A program made the translations under genes and the position numbers. Positions 1 to 8,071 of a stretch of 64,000 nt of DNA are shown piece by piece (positions within the stretch are counted from its first letter, which is position 1; the number at the start of each line of letters is the position of its first letter). The stretch is from Nocardioides sp. Iso805N (lineage in GTDB: Bacteria; Actinomycetota; Actinomycetes; Propionibacteriales; Nocardioidaceae): contig NZ_KB822579.1 of NCBI RefSeq assembly GCF_000364605.1, positions 339,595 to 403,594 of the forward strand. Reading direction: 5' to 3'. Below the pieces are notes generated by a model. That model saw only the letters and a program-made list of their open reading frames with translations. It had not been told where the DNA came from and ran no database searches.

Positions 1-2
1 AG

Positions 3-1016
3 ATCTTCCCGATCGTCGGCGGCGTCGTGATGGCGGTCGGTGCGTTCATGCTCTCCCGGCTCGACCAGCACTCAGGTGTCTGGTCGACCTCGTCAGCGAT
101 GTTCGTGCTCGGCGTCGGCATCGGCCTGTCGATGCAGGTGCTGGTGCTGATCGTGCAGAACACGGTCCCGTACGCGGACCTGGGTGTGGCGACGTCCGCG
201 GTGAGCTTCTTCCGCACCATGGGCAGCACGTTCGGCGCCGCCGTGCTCGGCTCGGTGTACACGAACGCCCTCGGTGACAGGCTGCCGGGCGCGCTGGCTC
301 AAGCCGGGGTGGCTCCCAGCGCGATCTCGACGCCCGATGCACTCAACACTCTCCCCGCCGATGCCGCCGACATCATCCGGACGGCGTACGCCGACTCCTT
401 CCAGGTCGTCTTCACCGCGGCGATACCGCTCGCCGTGCTGGCGGTGGTGCTGGCCCTCTTCCTCAAGCAGGTCCCGCTGCGTGGTCTGGTCGTGCCTACC
501 GCGAGCGAGGTCGGGCGCGGGTTCGGCATGCCCGACGACCGCAGCAGCAGCGAGCAGCTGGAGGCCCAGGTCGTCAGCGTTGTGCGCAGCCGCCGTGCGG
601 TCTCGATCCGCGACCGGATCCTCTCCCGCCACGACATCCCGGACGACGCCATGGTCTGGGCCGTCATGGAGACCGCCGTGCACACCTACCGGCACCACGA
701 GGCCCCGACCATCGAGGAGATGGCATATCGCCACCTGCTCCCGCCGTCGGTGCTGCGGCCGAGCCTGGACATCGCCATCTCCGAGGGCCTGCTGACCGAA
801 GGCGACGACGGCTTCGCGCTGACGGACGAGGGTACGGCGACGGTGCGCCGGATCCTGACCGCCGTACATGCCGGTCTGGTGCGCGAGGTCGAGCGCCAGT
901 ACGGCCGTGCGCTCGACGAGACCGAGCGTCACGACGTGGGGCGGGTGGCATGGCGGCTGGCGACCGAGCGGCTGGCGCTGCAGTACGAGGGGCGCCACCG
1001 GCGAGAGTTCGCGTGA
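3..1016 (+). CDS. MFS drug exporter (DHA2-like), 3' part, with C-terminal winged-helix-like extension
   Basis: The reading frame is open from the window edge, so the 5' end lies outside. The first 160 or so visible residues are hydrophobic helices separated by short loops, matching the last transmembrane segments of a 14-TM DHA2-type major facilitator exporter. A soluble tail of about 170 residues follows. It contains a short helical region, a stretch resembling a winged-helix fold (around EEMAYRHLLPPSVLRPSLDIAISEGLL) and a charged end. Such a tail is not part of the usual transporter and may be a fused regulatory domain. Substrate is unknown. The gene converges on the sulfatase at 3393 and ends before a hairpin. 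Family call is firm; the role of the tail is inference. Confidence 0.75.
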   Translation: MFPIVGGVVMAVGAFMLSRLDQHSGVWSTSSAMFVLGVGIGLSMQVLVLIVQNTVPYADLGVATSAVSFFRTMGSTFGAAVLGSVYTNALGDRLPGALAQAGVAPSAISTPDALNTLPADAADIIRTAYADSFQVVFTAAIPLAVLAVVLALFLKQVPLRGLVVPTASEVGRGFGMPDDRSSSEQLEAQVVSVVRSRRAVSIRDRILSRHDIPDDAMVWAVMETAVHTYRHHEAPTIEEMAYRHLLPPSVLRPSLDIAISEGLLTEGDDGFALTDEGTATVRRILTAVHAGLVREVERQYGRALDETERHDVGRVAWRLATERLALQYEGRHRREFA

Positions 1017-1019
1017 CAC

Positions 1020-1057
1020 GGCCACCCCGCCACGCCTGATCCTGTGACGGGGCGGCC
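1020..1057. terminator. Bidirectional hairpin between convergent genes
   Basis: Arms 1020-1029 and 1048-1057 pair at 9 of 10 positions around an 18-nt loop, between the convergent stop codons of the exporter and arylsulfatase 1. There is no T-tract, as is usual in high-GC actinobacteria. Confidence 0.5.
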
Positions 1058-1068
1058 GATCGCCAGGA

Positions 1069-3393
1069 CTACTCGCGAGACAGGATGGCCGCTGCCTCGA
1101 GCTCGAGGTCGAGGTACTGCTCGCCGCTCACGTCGACGGCGACGCCGAGCAGCTGCCCACCGGTGAACGGGAACGGGTTGGTGTACTTCCGACTGACCGT
1201 GTCGGCGCTGTCCCACCCGACGCAGAGCCCGTCGCCGCAGAGCGTGAACTTGCCGATCTGGGCCCTCATCGGGCCGGTCGTGACGGCCACGTCGTCCACG
1301 TAGAGGGTCGCCATGCCTACCGACTCCTTGTACTTCCCGGCGCCCTCGCGGATGAACTCCACGCCGAGCGTGTGCGGGCCAGGCGTGAGCTCGTCCGAGA
1401 CGAACGACTGCTCGGGCGGGATGCCGAGGAAGTTGTAGACGTAGTGGAGCCTGTTGTCCTTGATGAACAGCGTGTGGCCTCCGAAGCGGGAGCCGTGCGC
1501 GAACAGCACGCCCTGAGCGCCCGGATCGAGGACCGCGTCGGCGATGATCTTGTACGACCGTCCCCGGACGCTGACCGCGACGCCCTCGGGAACGGCTGCG
1601 GTGCCGGGGTAGTAGACGTAGCGTTCCCGGACCGGCTCGGCCTGAGGGCGCTCGATGTTCACCAGCTCCACCGGGGTGCGGTCGTCGAGCGGTAGCACAA
1701 AGTTCTTCTCCGCCTCAGCGTCGAACGCGGCGATGAGCTCCTGGAGCTTCTCCGGCATCTCGGCCGCAAGGTCTGTCGACTCCGAGCGGTCCTCGGCGAC
1801 GTGGTAGAGCTCCCAGGCGTCCTGGTCGAAGTGCCCCTTGCCGCTGATCGGTGCGTGGATCGCGGAGGCCTTCCAGCCGTCCTTCCAGATCCCCCTGGTG
1901 CCGAGCATCGCGTAGTACTGCGCCGACTTCTGCGTCGGCCCGTCAGGGGCGGCCGCGAAGGTGTACGTCATCGGGACGCCGCTGAGGGGGAACTGGTCGA
2001 CGCCACGGTAGACGTCGGGCATCTCCAGCCCGGTCACGTCGAGGATGGTGGCGACCACGTCCGTGGAGTGGTGGTACTGGTGCCGGATCTCGCCCTTGGC
2101 AGCGATGCCCCGGGGCCAATGGATGACCATCGGGTCACACGTCCCACCGGAGAACTGCGAGTACCGCTTGAACATCTGGAACGGCGTCGAGAAGGCGGCG
2201 GCCCAACCGGTGGGGTAGTGGTTGTAGGTGTCGGCGCTGCCCAGCTTGTCCAGCATCGCCAGGTTCTCGGCCAGGTCGTCGGGGTAGTTGTTGAAGAACT
2301 TGTTCTCGTTGACCGAGCCGTTCGGGCTGCCCTCGCCGGACGCGCCGTTGTCGGCGCAGTAGAAGATGATCGTGTTCTCCAGCTGACCGGTCTCCTCGAG
2401 GTGGTCAACGATGCGTCCCACCTGGGCGTCGGTGTACTCCGAGAAGCCGGCGAACACCTCGGCGAAGCGTGAGAACAGGCGCTTCTCGTCGTCTTTGAGC
2501 GCCTCCCACCGACGCACCTCGTCGGTGTCGAGAGCGACGTCGTCGGGCAGCGGGTTGAGCGGCGTCAGCTCCGTGCCCTCGGGCATGATGCCCCGCTCGA
2601 TCATCCGGCCGAGCACCCACTCGCGGTAGGCCTCGTAGCCGTCGTCGAAGGCACCCTCGTACTTGGCGATGTACTCCTCCGGCGCGTGGTGCGGGGCGTG
2701 GTTGGCGCCCGGGCAGAACCACATGTACCAGGGCTTCGACGGGTTGGAGGCCTGCTGGTTGCGCAGCATGTGCAGCGCCTGGTCCGCCAGATCCTTGGAG
2801 AGGTGGTAGCCCTCCTCGGGGGAGTAGGGCTGCTCGATGAAGTGGTTGTCCTCGACCAGGTCGGGATACCAGTTGTTGGTCTCGCCGCCGAGGAAGCCGT
2901 AGAAGCGGTCGAAGCCGAGCTGGAGCGGCCACATCGAGCGACTGCCGCCGGGCGCGTTGTCCTCCTCAGGCACGTTGTGGTCCTTGCCGACCCAGAAGGT
3001 GGAGTAGCCGTTCTCCTGCAGGATGTGGCCGATCGTGGCGCACTCCTGCGGGATCCGGCCCGCGGCGCCCGGGAAGCCGTCGGTGGCCTCCATGATCGTG
3101 GCGCACCGGTTGACGTGGTGGTTGCGGCCGGTGAGGAAGGTCGAGCGGGTCGGCGAGCAGAGTGCCGTGGTGTGCCACTGCGTGTAGGTCAGGCCGTTCT
3201 CGGCGAGCCGCTCCATCGTCGGCATGTTGATCCGGCCGCCATACGGCGACCAGGCGGCGAGGCCGGTGTCGTCGTACAGGATGACCAGCACGTTCGGGGC
3301 GCCCTCAGGTGCGCGCTTGAGCTCGTAGGGCGTCCAGTCCGCAACTGAATCGCGGACGTCGAGCCGGATGACGCCGTTGAAGTCCTCGTTCAC
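1069..3393 (-). CDS. Arylsulfatase 1 (type I, formylglycine-dependent)
   Basis: The 774-residue product hydrolyses sulfate esters in the alkaline-phosphatase superfamily. The type I signature CSPTR is present, with Cys79 as the residue oxidised to formylglycine. The N-terminal metal-binding segment around LYDDTG and a downstream DNG (CADNGASGEGS) are also visible. The last 200 or so residues form a beta-rich C-terminal domain, as in large Pseudomonas-type arylsulfatases. No signal peptide is seen, so the enzyme is probably cytoplasmic and can meet the cytosolic formylglycine-generating enzyme encoded at 7129-8070. Start is GTG with a GAGGAG ribosome site 6 nt upstream. A shared palindrome sits 62 nt before the start. 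The natural substrate cannot be read from sequence. Confidence 0.93.
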   Translation of the reverse strand: MNEDFNGVIRLDVRDSVADWTPYELKRAPEGAPNVLVILYDDTGLAAWSPYGGRINMPTMERLAENGLTYTQWHTTALCSPTRSTFLTGRNHHVNRCATIMEATDGFPGAAGRIPQECATIGHILQENGYSTFWVGKDHNVPEEDNAPGGSRSMWPLQLGFDRFYGFLGGETNNWYPDLVEDNHFIEQPYSPEEGYHLSKDLADQALHMLRNQQASNPSKPWYMWFCPGANHAPHHAPEEYIAKYEGAFDDGYEAYREWVLGRMIERGIMPEGTELTPLNPLPDDVALDTDEVRRWEALKDDEKRLFSRFAEVFAGFSEYTDAQVGRIVDHLEETGQLENTIIFYCADNGASGEGSPNGSVNENKFFNNYPDDLAENLAMLDKLGSADTYNHYPTGWAAAFSTPFQMFKRYSQFSGGTCDPMVIHWPRGIAAKGEIRHQYHHSTDVVATILDVTGLEMPDVYRGVDQFPLSGVPMTYTFAAAPDGPTQKSAQYYAMLGTRGIWKDGWKASAIHAPISGKGHFDQDAWELYHVAEDRSESTDLAAEMPEKLQELIAAFDAEAEKNFVLPLDDRTPVELVNIERPQAEPVRERYVYYPGTAAVPEGVAVSVRGRSYKIIADAVLDPGAQGVLFAHGSRFGGHTLFIKDNRLHYVYNFLGIPPEQSFVSDELTPGPHTLGVEFIREGAGKYKESVGMATLYVDDVAVTTGPMRAQIGKFTLCGDGLCVGWDSADTVSRKYTNPFPFTGGQLLGVAVDVSGEQYLDLELEAAAILSRE

Positions 3394-3454
3394 CGTGCAC
3401 TCCTCAGATCGATGTCGTCGTACGGCAACGGTGCCTCCGGGACGGTGCTGCTTC

Positions 3455-3472
3455 CTCCCCCGAGGTGGGTGA
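3455..3472 (-). promoter_or_regulatory. Sulfatase-locus palindrome, copy 1
   Basis: Motif CTCCCCCGAGGTGGGTGA, an imperfect inverted repeat (TCCCCC-N5-GGGTGA). It lies 62 nt from the start of arylsulfatase 1 and just before the divergent glutamate-synthase-like gene. A perfect inverted copy is at 5119-5136 and a 15/18 copy at 9633-9650. Probably an operator or activator site for the locus; the binding protein is unknown. Confidence 0.6.
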
Positions 3473-3487
3473 GTCCGAGCCGCATGG

Positions 3488-5101
3488 ATGCGGCACGCCC
3501 GGCGCGGGTACGTGGCCCGCGTGCTGCGCTTCTTCGTGCTCCTCGCCCTGGTCGTCCTCGGTGCCCTGACAGTCCTCGCTGCGGCGATCGGCGGGTGGGG
3601 CTGGTGGATCCTGGCGGCGGTGGTCGGCGGCCTGCTGATCGTCGCTGCCTACGACCTGATCCAGCGACGGCACTCCGTGTTGCGCAACTATCCGGTGCTC
3701 GGGCACATGCGCTTCCTCCTGGAGAGCATCCGGCCCGAGCTCCAGCAGTACTTCATCGAGCGCAACTTCGACGGCCGTCCCTACGACCGCGACACCCGCT
3801 CCGCGATCTACCAGCGCGCCAAGGGGATCAAGGAGGAGCAGCCGTACGGCACCGAGCGCGATCTGGACGCCGTCGGCTACGAGTACCTCGTGCACTCGAC
3901 CGCACCCGTCGCGCCGCTCGCCCACGCACCTCGGGTGCGGATCGGCGGTCCCGACTGCACCAAGCCCTATGACATGGCCCTGCTCAACGTCTCGGCGATG
4001 AGCTTCGGGTCGCTGTCGGGCAACGCGATCGAGGCGCTCAACCGCGGCGCGGCCCTCGGTGGATTCGCCCAGGACACCGGCGAAGGCGCGATCAGCCCCT
4101 ATCACCGCAACGGCGGCGACATCGTCTGGGAGCTCGGCTCGGGCTACTTCGGCGCACGCACTGAGGACGGGCACTTCGACGAGAAGCAGTTCGCCGAGAA
4201 GGCCGCCGACGAGCAGGTGAAGATGGTCAGCCTCAAGCTCAGCCAGGGCGCCAAGCCCGGCATCGGCGGGGTGCTGCCGGCCGCGAAGGTCTCCGCCGAG
4301 ATCGCCCGCACGCGCGGCATCCCGCAGGGGGAGAAGTGCATCTCACCCGCCTTCCACGAGGTGTTCTCGACCCCGCGCGAGCTGATCCGGTTCATCGCCC
4401 GCTTCCGGGAGCTCGCCGGCGGGAAGCCCGCCGGCTTCAAGCTGTGCGTGGGCTCGCGGGTGGACGTGCTCGCGATCTGCAAGGCGATGGTCGAGGAGGG
4501 GATCACCCCCGACTTCATCGTCGTCGACGGTGCGGAGGGTGGCACGGGTGCGGCGCCGCTGGAGTACGAGGACCACGTCGGGATGCCGCTCACCGAGGGC
4601 CTGATGACGGTGCACAACGCCTTGGTCGGCGTCGGCCTGCGCGACCGCGTCCGGATCGGTGCGAGCGGCAAGGTGAGCAGCGGCATCGACATCGTCAAGC
4701 GGATGATCCAGGGCGCCGACTACACCAATGCCGCCCGAGCGATGATGCAGGCGGTGGGCTGCATCCAGTCGCAGCGCTGCCACACCAACCGGTGTCCGGT
4801 CGGAGTGGCGACGCAGGACCCGAAGCGGATGCGCGCCCTGCACGTACCGACCAAGACCGAGCGTGTGGTCAGCTATCAGGCCGCCGTGGTCGAGCAGGCG
4901 ACGCAGGTGATCGCCTCGATGGGACTCTCGTCCTTCGAGGATCTGCGGCCGCACATGCTGCGACGCCGGATCCACGACGGCGAGATCGCGTCGTACGCCG
5001 AGCTCTTCGAGCACCTCCGCCCGGGAGAGCTGCTCGAGCGGGCGCCGCAGTCGTGGGGCCGGGATTGGGAGCTGGCCGACCCCGACAGCTTCCGGCCCTG
5101 A
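3488..5101 (+). CDS. FMN-binding glutamate synthase family protein, membrane-anchored, stand-alone
   Basis: 537 residues. Two N-terminal hydrophobic segments (about 14-33 and 36-55) precede a complete glutamate-synthase central/FMN domain, including the 3Fe-4S cysteine cluster C-x5-C-x4-C in CIQSQRCHTNRC and the FMN-site region around VDGAEGGTGAAP. The glutaminase (class II GATase) domain of true GltB is absent, so the protein cannot take ammonia from glutamine by itself; its reaction is unproven. Start could be ATG 3488, or GTG 3512 or 3521. A later start would free the palindrome at 3455-3472 from the ribosome-binding region. It is divergent from arylsulfatase 1 and upstream of DUF389, suggesting membership of one locus. 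Confidence 0.88.
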   Translation: MRHARRGYVARVLRFFVLLALVVLGALTVLAAAIGGWGWWILAAVVGGLLIVAAYDLIQRRHSVLRNYPVLGHMRFLLESIRPELQQYFIERNFDGRPYDRDTRSAIYQRAKGIKEEQPYGTERDLDAVGYEYLVHSTAPVAPLAHAPRVRIGGPDCTKPYDMALLNVSAMSFGSLSGNAIEALNRGAALGGFAQDTGEGAISPYHRNGGDIVWELGSGYFGARTEDGHFDEKQFAEKAADEQVKMVSLKLSQGAKPGIGGVLPAAKVSAEIARTRGIPQGEKCISPAFHEVFSTPRELIRFIARFRELAGGKPAGFKLCVGSRVDVLAICKAMVEEGITPDFIVVDGAEGGTGAAPLEYEDHVGMPLTEGLMTVHNALVGVGLRDRVRIGASGKVSSGIDIVKRMIQGADYTNAARAMMQAVGCIQSQRCHTNRCPVGVATQDPKRMRALHVPTKTERVVSYQAAVVEQATQVIASMGLSSFEDLRPHMLRRRIHDGEIASYAELFEHLRPGELLERAPQSWGRDWELADPDSFRP

Positions 5102-5118
5102 CGGGACGCTGCCCACGA

Positions 5119-5136
5119 TCACCCACCTCGGGGGAG
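5119..5136 (+). promoter_or_regulatory. Sulfatase-locus palindrome, copy 2
   Basis: TCACCCACCTCGGGGGAG, the exact reverse complement of copy 1. It lies right after the glutamate-synthase-like stop codon and 50 nt before the DUF389 start. It faces DUF389 in the same orientation that copies 1 and 3 face the sulfatases. Confidence 0.6.
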
Positions 5137-5186
5137 TGCCGCGCGCGTGCGGGCGGCCAGCGTGATGCCTGACGAAGGAGGCAGGC

Positions 5187-6182
5187 ATGCTGACCAGGCT
5201 TCGCGAGACGCTGCTGCCCGCCAGCCAGCGCCGTACCGTCGAGGAGCTCGCCCTCGAGCTCGACCCCGAGACCGGCGACGTCGTGGCGAAGCGGTCGGCG
5301 TTCTGGGCGATGCTCGTACTGTCGGCCGTGATCGCGTCGGCGGGGGTCTTGACGGACTCGACGGCCACCGTCATCGGGGCGATGATCATCGCCCCGCTCT
5401 CGACGCCGATCATGGGGACCGCGCTCTCGATCGTGACGCAGCGGCCTTCGAAGGCCATCCTGCGGGTGGTAGGCGGCGCAGGGGCGGTCGTGCTCATCGG
5501 CCTGCTCTTCGCGGCGCTGTTGCCCGGTGTCTACGACCTGCACGCGAACAGCCAGATCACCGGGCGCACCTCGCCGGGCTTGTTCGACCTGCTCGCCGCG
5601 CTCGCCACAGGTCTGGCCGGAGCGGTCGCGCTGGCACGACGCGACGTCGGCGCCGTCCTGCCGGGCGTGGCGATCGCGATCTCGCTGGTGCCGCCGCTGG
5701 CCGTGGTCGGGGTCTGTCTCGGTCAGGGCGCCTACGCGATGGCAGCAGGTGCTGCGGTCCTCTTCGCCTCCAACTTCCTCTCGTTGGTGATCGCGGGGAC
5801 CTTCGTCTTCGCCGTGCTGGGCTACACCGCGGCCGCCCGGGACTCGCACCGCCGGAAGCGGCGGACCCATCTCCTGCTCGGGTCGCTGCTCGCGGCGATG
5901 GCGGTGCCGCTGGCTGCCAACACCGTGTTCACCGCCCTGACCTCGGTGTGGACGGCACGCGTCACCGACGCTGCGCGGGACTGGATCGCCGTCGTGCCGG
6001 GTGCCGAGGTCACCGGTGTCGATCGCCAGGCGACGACGATCTACATACACGTCCGTACGCCGTCCGACGTGCCACCCACCGCCGACCTGATGGCCCGACT
6101 CTCCTCGGAGGTTCCTGCCGGGCTGCAGATCATCGTGGAGACCACCGCCGGCGAACGCATCCACGCCGGCGACGTCGGCTGA
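5187..6182 (+). CDS. DUF389 domain membrane protein
   Basis: 331 residues. The DUF389 core is clear: a hydrophobic helix followed by the conserved stretch SATVIGAMIIAPLSTPIMG and further transmembrane helices to about residue 240. A soluble C-terminal domain of about 80 residues follows. The family is widespread in actinobacteria and its function is unknown; transport or sensing has been suggested only by topology. The start is well supported by a GAAGGAGG ribosome site about 8 nt upstream. It is preceded by its own copy of the locus palindrome, so it is likely co-regulated with the sulfatases rather than simply read through from the upstream gene. Confidence 0.88.
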   Translation: MLTRLRETLLPASQRRTVEELALELDPETGDVVAKRSAFWAMLVLSAVIASAGVLTDSTATVIGAMIIAPLSTPIMGTALSIVTQRPSKAILRVVGGAGAVVLIGLLFAALLPGVYDLHANSQITGRTSPGLFDLLAALATGLAGAVALARRDVGAVLPGVAIAISLVPPLAVVGVCLGQGAYAMAAGAAVLFASNFLSLVIAGTFVFAVLGYTAAARDSHRRKRRTHLLLGSLLAAMAVPLAANTVFTALTSVWTARVTDAARDWIAVVPGAEVTGVDRQATTIYIHVRTPSDVPPTADLMARLSSEVPAGLQIIVETTAGERIHAGDVG

Positions 6183-6224
6183 GCCGACGGCGGCTGGGAG
6201 ATAGCCGGCCGCGCCGCCGGCCAC

Positions 6225-7136
6225 TCACCCCCAGAGCGTCGCCCAGTCCTTCGCCATGCTGACCACTGTCCAGCCCAGGCGGGCTGCGACATCGGTGATG
6301 GGCTCCGGCTCGGCGAAGGTCTGGGCCGTGCCGACGTAGGCGAACTCCCGATCGGCGTCGTCATGGTCGACGAGCAGCGCGAGCGTCGGCCCCTCGCCCG
6401 CGTCGGCCCAGCTGAGCATCTCGCGGTCGCCACCGGAGTTGCCGGCGGCCAGGATCGGTCGGCGGCCCAGCTGGGTCTGGATGTTGCCGACCTTGGCGGC
6501 ACCCTCGTTGACGACGCCGATGAGCCGGTTCGCCCGGGTGAGCCTCGCCCCTACCTCGGCGGTGGCCGGCACGAGGTCGTAGTCGATCAGGCTGCCGACC
6601 ACCGCCTCGGGCGGTACGCCGTACAGCTCCTGGCTGATCGCACGCACGAACTCCGTGCCGCCGCCGGTGACCACGGACACGGTGAAGTCGATGCGGCGCA
6701 GCTCGGCGATGAGCTCGCGCATGGGCAGGTAGGTGAGCTTGCGGAGCGGCCGGCCGAGGGTGGCGTGGTCGGCCCGTGCCATGAAGGCCCGCACCTGGCC
6801 GGTGAACTCGTCCGGCGTGCGGCCCTCGAAGAGGCCGGTCAGCGCCATCGCGATCCGCTCCAGGCCGATCTCGCCGACCTCGGCCTGCGAGCCGGAGAGC
6901 AACGCCGCGAACTCCGCCCGCTGCGCGAGGGTCGGATCGCGACGCACCGCCGAGGTCAGCGCGTCGACGAAGAAGTCGAACTGCACGTACGTCGGACGCT
7001 CGCACCACAGCGTGCCGTCGTTGTCGAAACAGGCGACGCGCTTCTCCTGCGGGACGTCGGCGGCCGCATCCAGGAATGCCACGACGGCGTCACGGGTGGC
7101 GCCGGGACGCCAGGACGGGAGTCGGTCATCAGACAT
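6225..7136 (-). CDS. HAD-superfamily phosphatase (phosphoserine-phosphatase-like)
   Basis: 303 residues. HAD motif I is FDNDGTLW (nucleophile and acid Asp), motif II is VVTGGGTEF, and motif IV lies in AGNSGGDREM. The cap between motifs I and II is helical. The fold is closest to the phosphoserine-phosphatase branch (IB-like), but the substrate cannot be assigned. Its ATG overlaps the end of the formylglycine-generating enzyme gene by 8 nt, so translation is coupled. It is the last gene of a three-gene operon with arylsulfatase 2, and a linked role in handling phosphate or sulfate esters is possible but inferred. Confidence 0.88.
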   Translation of the reverse strand: MSDDRLPSWRPGATRDAVVAFLDAAADVPQEKRVACFDNDGTLWCERPTYVQFDFFVDALTSAVRRDPTLAQRAEFAALLSGSQAEVGEIGLERIAMALTGLFEGRTPDEFTGQVRAFMARADHATLGRPLRKLTYLPMRELIAELRRIDFTVSVVTGGGTEFVRAISQELYGVPPEAVVGSLIDYDLVPATAEVGARLTRANRLIGVVNEGAAKVGNIQTQLGRRPILAAGNSGGDREMLSWADAGEGPTLALLVDHDDADREFAYVGTAQTFAEPEPITDVAARLGWTVVSMAKDWATLWG

Positions 7137-8070
7137 CGGGTGTCCTCTCGGGTGGGGGTCGTCGTACGCACCGGAAGCCGACGTGGCTCATTCCCGTGTC
7201 GATCATCTGCGGCCGCCGGGCCGCCGGTCGGTAGCGCAGGCAGTAGGAGTCCGCGCACAGATGAGAGCCGCCCTTGACGACCTTCCGGCCGACGCGGAAC
7301 TGCGGTTGTGCGGCGTCGTAGCTGGCCGCCACGTCGCCCCCGCGGGGGTCCTCGGGCACGCAGCACGGTGAGCTCACCTCGTCGGGGTGTCGCTCGGTCC
7401 ACCAGTCGTCCGTCCACTCCCAGACGTTGCCGGCCATGTCGAACAGGCCGTAGCCGTTGGCGGGAAAGCTACCCACCGGAGCGGTCCGCAGGAATCCGCT
7501 CTCGCCCGTGCTGCGCCACGGGAAGTCCGGGCCGTCCCAGGTGTTCGCCATGATGCGGCCGCCCGGACGCGGCTGGTCACCCCACGTGAAGGGCGCGCCT
7601 TCGAGACCGCCACGGGCGGCATACTCCCACTCGGCCTCGGTCGGCAGCGCCGCGCCGATCCACGCCGCATAGGCCGCGGCGTCCTCGTGCGCGATGTGGA
7701 CGACGGGGTGTTCGAGCCGCTTGTCGACCGAGCTCTTCGCGCCGAGCGGATGCTGCCAGGATGCGCCGGGCTTCCAGCGCCACCACTGGCTGAGGTGGCG
7801 CAGGTCGACGGGGCCGCGGGTCGGGGTGAAGACCATCGACCCCGGTTGCAGGTTCTCCGGCGGCGCGTCGGGGAAGTCGGCGGGGTCGAGGGCGCGTTCG
7901 GCGACGGTGACGTAGCCGGTCGCCTGGACGAAGTCGGCGAACTGCGTGTTGGTCACCGTCGTGGCCTGGATCGAGAAGGCGCCGACCCGCACCCGGTGGG
8001 TGGGCGCCTCCTCGGGGTAGTGCGCGTCGGAGCCCATCGTGAATGTGCCACCAGGCAGATCGACCCACAT
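7129..8070 (-). CDS. Formylglycine-generating enzyme (SUMF1 family sulfatase activator)
   Basis: 313 residues, the normal size. FGE oxidises the cysteine of the CxPxR/CxAxR motif in type I sulfatases to formylglycine, using oxygen and copper. The FGE-sulfatase domain is complete: the start VDLPGGTFTMGSD, the core LPTEAEWEYAARGG, NVWEWTDDWW and the end HVGFRCVRR. The two copper-ligating catalytic cysteines are present in GGSHLCADSYCLRYR, as Cys272 and Cys277. The start codon lies 1 nt after the stop of arylsulfatase 2 and the gene overlaps the HAD gene downstream. This pairing, with a second sulfatase 5 kb away, says it matures both enzymes. Confidence 0.95.
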   Translation of the reverse strand: MWVDLPGGTFTMGSDAHYPEEAPTHRVRVGAFSIQATTVTNTQFADFVQATGYVTVAERALDPADFPDAPPENLQPGSMVFTPTRGPVDLRHLSQWWRWKPGASWQHPLGAKSSVDKRLEHPVVHIAHEDAAAYAAWIGAALPTEAEWEYAARGGLEGAPFTWGDQPRPGGRIMANTWDGPDFPWRSTGESGFLRTAPVGSFPANGYGLFDMAGNVWEWTDDWWTERHPDEVSSPCCVPEDPRGGDVAASYDAAQPQFRVGRKVVKGGSHLCADSYCLRYRPAARRPQMIDTGMSHVGFRCVRRPPPERTPDV

Positions 8071-8071
8071 C

